Source: Vigna angularis (Eukaryota > Streptophyta > Magnoliopsida > Fabales > Fabaceae). Taken from it: DNA of 64,000 nucleotides. The notes under the pieces are model-generated. The model made no database searches. It was not told the DNA's origin and saw only the letters and a program-made list of their open reading frames with translations. The DNA lies in NCBI RefSeq assembly GCF_016808095.1, contig NC_068971.1, positions 33,589,631 to 33,653,630 of the forward strand, read 5' to 3'. The position numbers and the translations under genes are program-made. Positions 15,533 to 27,106 of the stretch are shown in pieces; position 1 is the stretch's first letter, and each line of letters starts with the position of its first letter.

Positions 15533-15933
15533 TTATAGTGGTGATTTTACAAAATAAAATTGTTCCTCAATAAAACAGGAAACTGTTGTAAGGTTTTCAA
15601 CATCACTAAGTACTTCTTTTGGTCTTCCATCCTTCATATTCTGCAGAAAGTTATTACATGAGAACAAGCACCATTTTCAACATCACTATTAATTGAATCA
15701 TGTAATTATTTATCTAATTGCAAATACAATCAGAACAAATAGCATTGATATGTTCAGAAGTTCAGCATCCAATTGAAGCAGTCAAAGTGAGTGGAAAAAG
15801 TTAATTACGGTTATTAGTGCATCTCATTCACATACCTCAAGCCTTCCCATATATGAGAAAACATTTACAATTCTTGGGGAGCTTGAAAATTGAAGGAGAA
15901 TAAGTGTTTTGGTTAATTCCTTGACTCCATAAG
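15533..15933 (-). pseudogene. Truncated short-chain dehydrogenase/reductase ((+)-neomenthol dehydrogenase-like)
   Basis: Two minus-strand exons with good splice signals: 15836-15933 and 15533-15640. The first encodes YGVKELTKTLILL followed by SSPRIVNVFSYMGRLE. This is the SDR segment around the catalytic Ser region, where the family usually has RIVNVSS; here it is NVF. The second encodes PKEVLSDVENLT and then loses similarity before a stop. The Rossmann TGxxxGIG segment and the YxxxK catalytic motif are both absent. The 5' exons would lie to the right, where a Tekay retrotransposon inserted at 16067. No 5' exon was found beyond it at 27107 onward. Plant members reduce monoterpenoid or alkaloid ketones, but this copy cannot make an enzyme. 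Confidence 0.7.
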
Positions 15934-16066
15934 CTAAAATAATAGTTCAGGCTAATCAAATTTCAAATAAGCTAAAATCCAGTTCCAATAGTTTATTTAT
16001 ATATCATTGAAATCATATTTTAAATGAGAAATACTATATAATATAGCCTAAATTAAAATAAAAATG

Positions 16067-16071
16067 ACGTG
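16067..16071. repeat. Target-site duplication ACGTG, left
   Basis: The 5-bp ACGTG directly before the 5' LTR is repeated at 27102-27106 after the 3' LTR. This proves that 16072-27101 entered as one integration. Confidence 0.95.
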
Positions 16072-18657
16072 TGTGAGATCCCGAAATTTTAAACATAATT
16101 AACGTGTCAAATCAGTAATTATTACACTGCTGAGTCACCTGTCCGTTTCCATGAAGGCGTCTCGTCACACGTTCAGTGCATTTAAAACGCACCAACCGCT
16201 GCATGCACGAGCGCCACTTGTCACGTTGGAAGGTTCTGAAATCAGAGTGAGTGTGCAGGTGTCGGATGGAGAGACGTTCGTCCGCTCGAACGAGGACTGA
16301 ACAAAACTTGAGTTTCGAAAAACTCTTCCTCTCACCTGAACCTCTCATCTTCTTCCTCAGAACCCCAACTCTTCATCTTCTCCAACTTCTCTCTAAAACA
16401 TCTAAACTTCTCTCTTCTGTAACTTACCGGTTCCTTCTCCGATCACGTTTCAGAGCCGTAGGAACGTTCGTCCAGCTGTGATCTTCCTTTTGGACCGAAC
16501 AGAGTTTGGATCGGAACTGGTAAGTTCTCGTCGTCAACCGTTTATCTTTTCTGGTTTCATGCGAACCCTAGTTTGGTTGCATGCATGGGTTCTAAGTCTG
16601 AGTTGTTCTGATTTTTGGTGTTTTAGACTAAGTGGAATTTGTTGAGTGAACCTGAGTGTAGAACGCTGTTAGAGGTCGAACCAAAACCTTGCATTTGGGA
16701 GTTCACTGCTAACCAGGTAAGGGGAGCTTAATAATTTAATTTATACCTGTATGTGGTATGTAAACCTGATATGAACTGAATGTATGAGATGTATGCTGGT
16801 TGAATATGCATGACTGAACGTTGCTGTGCTGAATGAATAAGATATATGTCGGTTGAAATGTATGTTATGGTTGAGTCGTGCGAATAGGTCGTATACATGC
16901 TTAGAAATGAGTGAATGTAAGTGAAATTTTATTATGAACTTCCCTATGATAACGTACGTCCGACATTAAACGGTTCTTGACCGTTTGGTGTCCTAGTAAA
17001 ATTCTTTGAAATAGAATACTTTCATTGGGGAAGGATTCTGGTCGAGGATGAGTTGTGTCGATCTCACGTATAGAAATCGTATTGGGTAGTGCTCGGTCTT
17101 ACACCAAGCGCTCCTACTCTTTTCTTGAACAAACCTTGACAATACAGATCATTCATCTATGTCGACCGACAGTGTCGATCAACCTTGTTAATACAGATCA
17201 TCCATCTGTGTTGACCGAAAGTGTCGAGCACCTTTCTTAATATAGGTCGTCCATCTGGGTCGACCGACCGTGTCAAGCACCCTTCTTAATCCAGGTTGTC
17301 CATATGTGTCGAGCAACCTTGTTAATACAGATCATCCATCTGTGTCGACCTACTGTGTCGATCATCCTTGTTAATACAGATCATCCATCTGTGTCGACCT
17401 ACTGTGTCGATCATCCTTGTTAATACAGATCATCCATCTGTGTCGACCTACTGTGTCGATCATCCTTGTGACTACAGATCATCCATCTGTGTCGACCTAC
17501 TGTGTCGATCATCCTTGTGACTACAGATCATCCATCTGTGTCGACCTACTGTGTCGATCACCCTTGTGACTACAGATCTTTCATCTGTGTCGACCTACTG
17601 TGTCGATCACCCTTGTGACCACAGATCATTCATCTGTGTCGACCGACAGTGTCGAGTAACCTTGATTAATACAGGTCGTCCATCTATTTGGTAATTGATT
17701 CTATTCTGTTTTGGAACGGAGTAAATTCTTAGGTTTTGTTCTCCACGGCGGTCCTCATTATGAAGGGGGCTGAACGTCCGTCTCTTTTAAGAAAGTGGAA
17801 CATAGAATGATAATGTGAATAAAAGGAAGTATTAAGGTGTGCGAACACTGTAAGAAATGAAATGATGATTTTGGTATTTGAACGAGCGTTCCATGGAGGG
17901 ACGACTCTGATGTTTATTGAATATTAAATTTTTGGTAAAGTATGACTGTGGATGAGTTAAGCCTCGCAGTCCATCCTGATGTTCCGTGAATACTATCTTC
18001 ATGTAGAGGAAGTATGTCATGTGGGGGAACGGCAGGAGGTCCCTAGTCCATAAGTTAACATGGGCGACGTAAGAACGGACTGACCTCGAGTGGCAGCTGT
18101 TTGGTGTATCCCAGTTAGTACACCACTCGGGTGCAAGGACGCTTGTAACTACACAGATTCATACAGTCCGGACGGTCGGTCTAGCATTTATATATATATA
18201 GTTATGTTTTGGATGATGTTATATGTATTGAAGTTATGTGTTTTATTTAAATATAAATGTTGTAGTATGAATTTAAATTACTTAAGCTTACCCTGTGTTC
18301 TCTTCTTTGTGTTGTCGATTGTCTTTGTACGTCCGTCTTGTCCTTGCGATGATCATCCATGTGGATGGGAGCAGATGGAAGTGAGCTGCTGGAAGAGGCG
18401 CTGGCAGAGGAAATTTCGGAAGATGTCGATCCGGTTGAAGTAGGGGTTAAGGTCGAGCCCTAGAGTGCTCGACATGTGGTAGCCTTTAGTATTTTGTTTA
18501 GTCTTAGAATTTGGAATATCGCTGGCTGCACTACATTTTTTTGTACTTAAGTCGTTCGACGATTTGAACCTCGTATCTTTTTGTAAAGACTGCACTGTTT
18601 TAATGAGTAATGTAATTAATTCTGATTATGGTTATCACTATATTTTGGGATGTTACA
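16072..18657 (+). repeat. 5' LTR of the Tekay-type element, 2,586 bp
   Basis: Starts TGTGAGATCCCG and ends GGATGTTACA. A TTTAAAA at about 16187 is followed by a pyrimidine-rich leader (16320-16420) and splice-donor-like GTAAGTTC and GTAAGGGG, which suggests transcription begins near 16200 and R-U5 is very long (inference). It holds a 49-bp tandem array at 17140-17690. It is 1,151 bp longer than the 3' LTR. Confidence 0.93.
17140..17690 (+). repeat. 49-bp tandem repeat within 5' LTR
   Basis: About eleven head-to-tail copies of a 49-bp unit built around CAGATCATCCATCTGTGTCG and CTACTGTGTCGATCATCC. The last seven copies are nearly identical, and the first four are more diverged with one truncated to about 36 bp. 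The 3' LTR keeps only the later copies. Confidence 0.9.
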
Positions 18658-18661
18658 TTAG

Positions 18662-18676
18662 TGGTATCAGAGCAGT
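18662..18676 (+). promoter_or_regulatory. Primer-binding site (tRNA-iMet)
   Basis: TGGTATCAGAGCAGT starts 5 bases after the 5' LTR and is complementary to the 3' end of plant initiator tRNA-Met, the usual primer for minus-strand synthesis in this group. Confidence 0.9.
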
Positions 18677-18796
18677 TTTGTTCTTTGGAAGGACACTGTA
18701 GGTTTATGAGTGCACTACGTTTTTGTTGTGTGCTTAATATGTGTTTGAATGAGTTAATTCTCAACTCTTTGAACATTACTAACGTTCGTTTTCTCT

Positions 18797-20725
18797 ATGT
18801 CCAGAGAATACATGGCACCTAGACTTCCTCCACCGCCTCAACCCAATGAACCGGATACGTCCAACAGTGCTAGATTGTTGGAGACAGTGATCGACAGGCT
18901 TCAACAGCAAAATACCACCCTTATGGAACAGAACGCTACACTGATGCAGCAAAATCAGGCAGCTATGCAGAGTCTGGAAGCCTCTCGATCCAACTCTGAG
19001 GCGACGCAGCGGCAGTTAATGGAGATATTGGCTGCAACCAGGGGCGCGGCAGGAGCGTCCTCTTCTAACGCTGCTTCGCCTGCTGCTGAATGGAGTTTAG
19101 AAAGCTTTCTCCAACACCATCCGGCCAAGTTCAGTGGGAAAGGTCTTCCGGATGAAGCGGATCAGTGGCTCAGGGATATGGAGCGAATTTACAATGCTAA
19201 GAGATGTCCGGATGACAGCCGTTTGGCATTTACTGAATACTTGTTGACTGGTGAAGCAAGTCACTGGTGGACGAGTATGAAGGCAATCTTGACGGACGCT
19301 CATAGTCCCGTGAATTGGGCAGTTTTCAGAACGAAATTCTACGAAGAGTACTTCCCGGACAGCGTACGTTATGCTAAAGAAGTTGAGTTTTTACAGTTGG
19401 TGCAAGGGGGAATGTCGGTATCAGAATATACTAATAGGTTCAAGCACTTGGTCCGTTTTAACACCATGGCTACGAGCGAAGAATGGCAATGCAGGAAGTT
19501 TGAAAACGGATTGCGGAGCGACTTGAAAGTACTGATTTCTAGTTTGTGTATCCGAACGTTCCCTGCTATGGTTGAGAGAGCCAAAGTCTTGGAGAGAAAC
19601 ATGGCAGAAGCGGAACGGCAGAAGAAGTCACAACAAGTGAGTAGAGGACCGATAGTGTCCAGGGGAGGTACTGTCCAGAGGAGACCTCCTTACGCTCATC
19701 CAAACCAGTTTTCTCTGTCGAGCGGATCTCAAGCAGTAGTTCCTGTCGGACCGTCCGGACAGGGAAGTGTGGTTTGCTACCGGTGTGGAGGACCCCATTA
19801 TAGGTCTTCATGCCCTCAGTTGGTGGGAGTAAAGCACTGTAATCGTTGTGGAAGAAATGGACACTCGGATCATGAGTGCAATATGAGTGGGCGTGCGGTG
19901 ATGAGGCCACCCAATGCTGGAAGAAATCAGACGAGAGGAGGACGAGCCCAAGCAAGTGGGCGAGTGTATGCTATAACGAGCGCTGAGGCAGCAAGCTCAG
20001 GTAACCTTATTGTTGGTGAATGCATGCTATTTGGTAGATCATGCTGTGCTTTGTATGATTCGAGGGCAACGCACTCCTTCATCTCGAAGGCGTGTGTTGA
20101 AAAGCTGGGAGTAGAAGTGAGCGAGATGCAGTTTGATCTGGTGGTGTCTACCCCAGCATCTGGTGAGGTTAGGACGTCCACTATGTGCGTCAAGTGTCCT
20201 ATAGAAGTGGAGGGACATAAGTTTAAGGTTAGCCTCATCTGCTTACCTCTTCAAGGTTTGGAGGTGATCTTAGGAATGGATTGGTTGGCTGCCAATCGCA
20301 TTCTTATTGATTGTGGAGCGAAAGAACTGATTTTTCCTGGTGAAGAAGAAGAAGTCCTTTCAGTGACGCTCGGTCAGCTGAAAGAAGATATTATGGAGGG
20401 CGCCAGCTGTTTCCTGATTATGACTCACGAGGATCAGGAATCCAGAGGAGTGGTAGAAGAACGATCGTCCATTGGGGGCGGTACTGGACGATCGGTTGTG
20501 GATGAGTTCGCGGACGTTTTTCCGGAAGAGATTCCTGGACTTCCCCCTCAGCGTGAAGTGGAATTCACCATTGATTTGGTGACGACAGCGGCTCCTATCT
20601 CAGTTCAGCCATATCGAATGTCGCCTGCGGAGTTAGCTGAACTAATGGAGCAGATTGAAGAGTTGATAGAAAAGAGATTCATTAGGCCGAGCGTATCACC
20701 TTGGGGAGCGCCCGTTGATGAGTGA
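18797..20725 (+). pseudogene. Retrotransposon Gag-protease part, truncated by LTR insertion
   Basis: An open frame of 642 codons, of which the last two (DE) and the stop come from the inserted LTR. Order: coiled-coil-prone Gln-rich N-terminus (residues 30-75); retrotransposon Gag domain (about 95-260, with the WLRDMERIY and WAVFRTKFYEEYF blocks); two CCHC zinc knuckles, CYRCGGPHYRSSC and CNRCGRNGHSDHEC, near residues 327 and 348; aspartic protease with YDSRATHSFIS near 421; then the approach to reverse transcriptase, ending RPSVSPWGAPV. The protease active site, normally D-S/T-G-A, is D-S-R-A here (Arg423, codon AGG at 20063-20065). That should inactivate maturation. The frame would run into the pol part at 22951 but for the insertion. 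Confidence 0.93.
20711..20715. repeat. Target-site duplication CCCGT, left
   Basis: CCCGT at 20711-20715 is repeated at 22951-22955 and flanks the inserted solo LTR exactly. Confidence 0.93.
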
Positions 20726-22950
20726 ATATTTTATTCACTACACTTATCTTATTGTACTAAAAATAATGAGGGAATTATGCTTAATTGTCCAATATTTTCC
20801 CGTTTTTCATAATTGTACTTAATTTGACCGATAATTCTTATTTTGATTAATTTGAATTATCTATGATTAATTATTTACATTATTAATTCTAGGGAAATTA
20901 TTGGGTAATAATTTGTGGGACTAACTTCTTTTTGAAGCAATTAATTAGAAGCTCTTGGATTTTAATTTGGAATTAAAGGAATGGTGTCACTGTTTGAATG
21001 GTAACACTTAGTAAATTATTTGAGAGTGAAATCAAAAATAGAAGTATGCATGGTCTTGGATGGCTCTCGGCTGAAATGGCAATTAGATCAAAAGTGGGTT
21101 TAGTGCTTCACTTATAAATTTGCTCCATTATTAAAGCATTGTTGTCAATTAATTAATGAGGGGCCATTACTCACGGTTTTCTCAAAATGATTTGGAAGAT
21201 ATAGGTTACACATGACCTATGCTATGAACAATTCACGTGAAACCCCAAAGCATGAATTTGAAGTGAAATGATGAGGGGACCACGTTGCTTTCACATCTTC
21301 CCATCCAACAATTAACATAATGGAATAAGGGTCACCAACTTTCTTATATTTTGGCTTCAACTCACATAAAGAAGGAAAAGGGAAGTGGACGGCCCACTTT
21401 GACTACATGTGCAGATTTTAATCCCATGTTTTTCCACTACACGGTTTTGAGTCTTCAATTGATAACAAAAGCACATGTACATTCATTCCAGCAAAACCAT
21501 CACATTGAGGGAAAGAACCAACACACCCATGAGAAGCTTGGAAGCTGCAAGGTGAAGAGAGACACGGCCATGCCAGCAGCTCACGCAGCACTTGAAGAAG
21601 AAGATGCCCAACACAAGGCCTTGGAAGAAGGAAAACCGTCCAGCAGAAGATGTCCAGCTTGGAGCAGCCACCACCTATGGAAGGTCACGGTTTGTCTTGA
21701 GAGACTTGGCAGCAGCTTACGTAAGGGAAAGATGGAAAAAGAAGCCTTCATTTTGGAGAGAAACACACACGGAGAAGCATCACCATCCAGCATGTAGAAG
21801 AGAGTTTCGTTCCAGCTGCCACCGAGACGTAAGAGGAGTGGTCTCTCTTGGTTCTGGAAAGCACCAGCACATCACGGTGGCAGTTCCAACTTCAACACTT
21901 CACGGCCTGCACCACATGGCTTCAAGGGAACTCTCGGTTTTCATACAGCAAGCAGCAGCTGCACCAGAAAGAGCCATGTGCATATGAAGATGAAGAGTGA
22001 GTGCACGTTTTGAAGAAAACGGTCCAGCCACTGCACGTGAAAATGGAAAGCAAAGTATGGAAGGAAGCACAAGGTGATGTTGGTTTAATGGAGGGCCCTT
22101 ATGTCCACACGGTGTATGGGAGAAATTGGAGGAGTTTCTTTTATTTTAGAAGAAGTGGTGATGAGAATGGAGGAGCCTTGCTGCTTTCCAGGAGTTGTTG
22201 ATGAGAAAGTCAAAAGATGAAAAGAGGACAAAACTTAATGGAAGCAGAGAAATGGACGTGCATTCAACTCTGAAGAAGAAAGTGGAGGGTCCCTTACCTT
22301 TCATTTTGGACCGTTCAAGCACACACAGCATACGGCCCTGCCAAAATAAAAGGGGAAGAGGCAGGGAGAACCAGGAGACGGCCTTGAGGCCTGGAAGGTG
22401 TCACGGTTTCTTCCAGGAGCTCTCTCTCTTTCTCAGATTTTCATTTTAAACAGTGTAAAAAGTTGTAGTTTGGAGAGCATCGTGTAGTTGTTTCACTGTC
22501 AAGAATTTTAATTTTAATTTAAATGTTGAAATTATTTTCAGTGTTTTATTTTTGTTAACTATTTTATTTTACCGTTTATGGTTTTCTGCACCGTTAAATT
22601 CTGTCATTGTGTTTTACTTTCCATTTTATTTTCAAACGTCGTTTTTAATCTTTCATAAATTTTATTTGCAATCAAGTGTTTCTATTTTTACCGTTTTACC
22701 GTTTATTACCATTCAGTTTTTATCATCATTAAAATTTATTTCAGTATTTTTAATTTAATTTTATTTAATTTCCAGTTTTAATTTAATTTTACCGCATCAA
22801 AACCAAAATCACAACCCCCCCCACTTCGTGAGTTAGATCTGAGACTGAACCTATATTTGGTCCTTGTGAGACGACCTAGGAGTCAAATCCTAGTAAATAC
22901 TACATTCTTTTATGCACATCAAATTTGATCGGCCGCGACAGCTCGTATCA
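20716..22950 (+). mobile_element. Solo LTR (2,235 bp) nested in pol of the Tekay-type element
   Basis: Begins TGATGAGTGAATATT and ends CGACAGCTCGTATCA. It is bounded by the 5-bp CCCGT duplication within the codons of the conserved PWGAPV motif of pol. There is no primer-binding site, no domain and no second copy of the termini inside, so it is best read as a solo LTR left by LTR-LTR recombination. A TATA-like CCAAAATAAAAGG lies at about 22341. The open frames at 21351-21797 and 21592-21987 overlap each other in different frames and have no domain. A shorter relative lies at 13096-14327 on the other strand. Confidence 0.9.
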
Positions 22951-25623
22951 CCCGTGCTGTTAGTGAAGAAGAAGGATGGCAGCTCTCGGTTATGTATAGA
23001 CTACAGACAATTAAATAAGCTGACCATCAAGAACAAGTACCCATTACCTAGGATTGATGACTTGCTAGATCAATTACATGGGGCTGCAGTGTTCTCAAAG
23101 ATTGATTTGAGATCCGGGTATCATCAAATCAGGGTTAAGGAAGACGACATCCAGAAGACAGCATTTAGGTCTCGTTATGGGCATTATGAATATGTGGTGA
23201 TGCCTTTTGGAGTAACGAACGCCCCCGCAGTGTTCATGGAGTATATGAACCGCATATTCAGGCCCTATTTGGATAAGTTTGTGGTCGTCTTCATAGATGA
23301 TATTCTCATCTATTCCAAGACTGAAGACGAGCATGAAGAGCATCTTAGACTTGTACTTGGAGTGTTGAGGGAGAAGGAATTATATGCCAAGTTGTCTAAG
23401 TGCGAATTCTGGATGAAGGAGATTCAGTTTTTGGGTCATGTGGTGTCGGCTGGAGGCATCTCGGTAGATCCAGCGAAAGTACGAGCGATACTGGAATGGG
23501 AGAGTCCGCGTTCGGTCACAGAGGTGCGTAGTTTTGTTGGACTGGCGGGCTACTACAGACGTTTCATCGAAGGCTTTGCTAGAATAGTGGCGCCGCTAAC
23601 TCAGTTGACCCGAAAAGATCAGCCGTTCGCTTGGACCGATCGTTGTGAGGCCAGTTTCCAGGAGTTGAAAGTGAAATTGACGAGCGCTCCAGTGTTAGTT
23701 ATTCCGGACACGTCTAAATCATTTGAGGTATATTGCGACGCTTCTCATCAAGGTCTGGGTTGTGTTTTGATGCAAGAGAAGCGAGCGGTAGCTTATGCGT
23801 CTCGTCAGTTGAGGACTCACGAGAGGAATTACCCAACGCACGACCTGGAGTTGGCAGCGGTCGTTTTTGCGCTAAAGATTTGGAGGCATTTCTTGTATGG
23901 ATCCACGTTCCAAGTCTTCAGTGATCACAAGAGTCTCAAGTACCTCTTTGATCAGAAGGAATTGAATATGAGGCAGAGGAGGTGGCTCGAGTTCTTGAAG
24001 GACTATGACTTCGAGCTACTCTATCATCCAGGAAAGGCGAACGTAGTAGCGGACGCTCTAAGCAGGAAGGTGGTGCATGTGTCGTCCATGATGGTGCACG
24101 AGCTAAGCTTGGTGGAGAGTTTCAGAAATCTAAGGTTACGGTTTGAGTTAGAACTGAGCAGCATCAAGTGTTGTAACCTTAGCATATCTAGCGATGTGTT
24201 TGATCGGATTAGGATGAAGCAACGCGAGGATGAAGAGCTGGTGAAGATCTTAAGCGCGCTCGGTACGGATCAAGCTAAGTGGTTCAATACGGGAACAGAC
24301 GGCATGTTGCGTTACATGGGCAGAACGTGCGTTCCGAATGATGGCGAGCTGAAGAGGATTATTCTGGAGGAAGGTCATCACAGCCGTCTTAGCATGCACC
24401 CTGGCATGACTAAGATGTATCAAGACCTCCGGAGTTCGTTTTGGTGGCCTGGAATGAAGAGTGATGTCGCTCGTTTTGTGGCATCATGTCTAACCTGTCA
24501 ACGAGCGAAGGCGGAATACCAAAGACCTGGCGGATTACTTCAACAGTTGGAAATTCCCGAATGGAAGTGGGATAGCATATCCATGGACTTCGTGACTCAT
24601 CTACCACGCACGGTTAGGAATCTTGATTCAATCTGGGTGGTCGTGGACAGGCTAACGAAGAGCGCCCACTTCCTAGCAGTTAACTTGAAGATGTCGATGA
24701 CCAACCTAGCCAAGTTGTATATCCAAGAGATCGTTCGCCTACATGGAGTGCCGTCGAGCATCATTTCCGATCGAGACACAAGGTTCACTTCACGGTTTTG
24801 GCAGTCACTTCAAAGCGAGCTCGGTAGTAAGTTGCAAATGAGTTCGGCATATCACCCTCAGACGGACGGTCAGTCTGAACAGACCATCCAGACGTTAGAA
24901 GATTTGCTGAGGACGTGCGTCCTAGATCACTTAGGCGCATGGGATGAGATCCTGCCGCTAGTGGAGTTCACGTATAACAACAGTTTCCAAGCGAGCATTG
25001 GAATGGCACCGTTCGAAGCACTCTATGGGAGGAAATGCCGAACGCCACTTTGTTGGTTCAAGGAAGGAGAGCAAGTGCTGACTGGACCTGAGCTTATCCA
25101 GCAAACGACCGAGAAAGTCAAGCAAATCCAGGAGAGATTGAAGACGTCTTTGAGCAGGCAGAAGTCGTACGTTGATAAGAGGAGAAGACCGTTGGAATTC
25201 GCTGCAGGAGACCATGTGTTCCTTCGACTCAATCCAGTCACTGGTGTAGGACGAGCCGTTCATCCAAAGAAGCTGTCTCCCAAATTCATTGGGCCATACC
25301 AGATCCTGAGAAAGATCGGACCAGTAGCGTACGAGCTTGCATTGCCACCCCAGCTATCCAACCTTCACCCCGTTTTCCACGTCTCTCAACTTCGGAAGTA
25401 TATAGCGAATCCATCCCATGTACTAGAGTTGGAAGACATTCAACTACGTCCCGACCGAACGTTAGAATTACGTCCAGTTCGAATGGAAGATAGCCGCACC
25501 AAGTACTACAAAGGCAAGGAAGTTCGTTTGGTGAAGATGGTGTGGGACGCTAAGACTGGTGATTCAACGTGGGAGGTTGAGAGCGCCATGAAGGACTTAT
25601 ACCCTAGTCTATTTTCAGGTTAG
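22912..25623 (+). pseudogene. Retrotransposon Pol part: RT-RNase H-integrase-chromodomain
   Basis: An open frame of 903 codons whose first 13 codons come from the inserted LTR. Reverse transcriptase: [18 protein letters not shown] and the catalytic FIDD at about residues 127-130. RNase [19 protein letters not shown], a [12 protein letters not shown] block and [11 protein letters not shown]. Integrase: HHCC zinc region ([13 protein letters not shown] to [12 protein letters not shown]), DDE core with [16 protein letters not shown] and a Glu in SEQTIQTLE, then a GPY/F-type module ([19 protein letters not shown]). A C-terminal chromodomain (last about 65 residues, ending YPSLFSG) is thought to direct insertion to marked chromatin. 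The domains look undamaged, but the natural translation start upstream is cut off by the LTR insertion. Confidence 0.95.
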
Positions 25624-25666
25624 TCTTTAAATTTTCGAGGTCGAAAATTTTTGTAGATAGGTGGAA

Positions 25667-27101
25667 TGTGAGATCCCGAAATTTTAAACATAATTAACAT
25701 GTCAAATCAGTAATTATTACACTGTTGAGTCACCTGTCCGCTTCCATGAAGGCGTCTCGTCACACGTTCAGTGCATTTAAAACGCACCAACCGCTGCATG
25801 CACGATCATCCTTGTTAATACAGATCATCCATCTGTGTCGACCTACTGTGTCGATCATCCTTGTTAATACAGATCATCCATCTGTGTCGACCTACTGTGT
25901 CGATCATCCTTGTGACTACAGATCATCCATCTGTGTCGACCTACTGTGTCGATCATCCTTGTGACTACAGATCATCCATCTGTGTCGACCTACTGTGTCG
26001 ATCACCCTTGTGACTACAGATTTTTCATCTGTGTCGACCTACTGTGTCAATCACCCTTGTGACCACAGATCATTCATCTGTGTCGACCGACAGTGTCGAG
26101 TAACCTTGATTAATACAGGTCGTCCATCTATTTGGTAATTGATTCTATTCTGTTTTGGAACGGAGTAAATTCTTAGGTTTTGTTCTCCACGGCGGTCCTC
26201 ATTATGAAGGGGGCTGAACGTCCGTCTCTTTTAAGAAAGTGGAACATAGAATGATAATGTGAATAAAAGGAAGTATTAAGGTGTGCGAACACTGTAAGAA
26301 GTGAAATGATGATTTTGGAATTTGAACGAGCGTTCCATGGAGGGACGACTCTGATGTTTATTGAATATTAAATTTTTGGTAAAGTATGACTGTGGATGAG
26401 TTAAGCCTCGCAGTCCATCTTGATGTTCCGTGAATACTATCTTCATGTAGAGGAAGTATGTCATGTGGGGGAACGGCAGGAGGTCCTTAGTCCATAAGTT
26501 AACATGGGCGACGTAAGAACGGACTGACCTCGAGTGGCAGCTGTTTGGTGTATCCCAGTTACTACACCACTCGGGTACAAGGACGCTTGTAACTACACAG
26601 ATTCATACAGTCCGGACGGTCGGTCTAGCATTTATATATATATAGTTATGTTTTGGATGATGTTATATGTATTGAAGTTATGTGTTTTATTTAAATATAA
26701 ATGTTGTAGTATGAATTTAAATTACTTAAGCTTACCCTGTGTTCTCTTCTTTGTGTTGTCGATTGTCTTTGTACGTCCGTCTTGTCCTTGCGATGATCAT
26801 CCATGTGGATGGGAGCAGATGGAAGTGAGCTGCTGGAAGAGGCGCTGGCAGAGGAAATTTCGGAAGATGTCGATCCGGTTGAAGTAGGGGTTAAGGTCGA
26901 GCCCTAGAGTGCTCGACATGTGGTAGCCTTTAGTATTTTGTTTAGTCTTAGAATTTGGAATATCGCTGGCTGCACTACATTTTTTTGTACTTAAGCCGTT
27001 CGACGATTTGAACCTCGTATCTTTTTGTAAAGACTGCACTGTTTTAATGAGTAATGTAATTAATTCTGATTATGGTTATCACTATATTTTGGGATGTTAC
27101 A
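25667..27101 (+). repeat. 3' LTR of the Tekay-type element, 1,435 bp, internally deleted
   Basis: Same termini as the 5' LTR. Colinear for the first about 140 bp, then it jumps at GCATGCACGA straight to TCATCCTTGTTAATACAG, missing about 1.15 kb that the 5' LTR has at about 16211-17355. CGA occurs at both break points, so a short-homology deletion is likely. The removed part includes the presumed transcription start and leader. Confidence 0.93.
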
Positions 27102-27106
27102 ACGTG
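27102..27106. repeat. Target-site duplication ACGTG, right
   Basis: Matches 16067-16071 exactly. Confidence 0.95.

Larger units (their letters stand above)
16072..27101 (+). mobile_element. Ty3/gypsy chromovirus LTR retrotransposon (Tekay/Del lineage), interrupted by a solo LTR
   Basis: Complete structure: 5' LTR 16072-18657, tRNA-Met primer-binding site at 18662, gag-protease 18797-20725, RT-RNase H-integrase-chromodomain 22912-25623, purine-rich tract before 25667, 3' LTR 25667-27101, ACGTG duplications outside. Both LTRs start TGTGAGATCCCG and end GGATGTTACA. Domain order and the C-terminal chromodomain put it in the chromoviruses; the Tekay/Del call rests on overall resemblance. By eye the shared LTR parts differ at roughly a dozen sites in 1.43 kb, indicating a recent insertion. 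The coding region is broken by a 2,235-bp solo LTR and the protease has a damaged active site, so it is not autonomous. Confidence 0.95.

Noticed and set aside
17140..17690. Regular 49-bp repeats considered as a CRISPR-like array
   Set aside because: There is no repeat-spacer alternation, whole units are tandem, and the setting is a plant retrotransposon LTR.
18090..18443. 117-codon open frame in the 5' LTR, repeated at 26534-26887
   Set aside because: It is present in both LTRs simply because they are copies. No domain, and it lies in non-coding LTR DNA.
19566..20238. Minus-strand open frames opposite gag
   Set aside because: Shadows of the Gag-protease coding frame, no independent evidence.
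21351..21987. Overlapping open frames of 148 and 131 codons
   Set aside because: They lie inside a solo LTR bounded by target duplications, overlap in different frames and have no domain.
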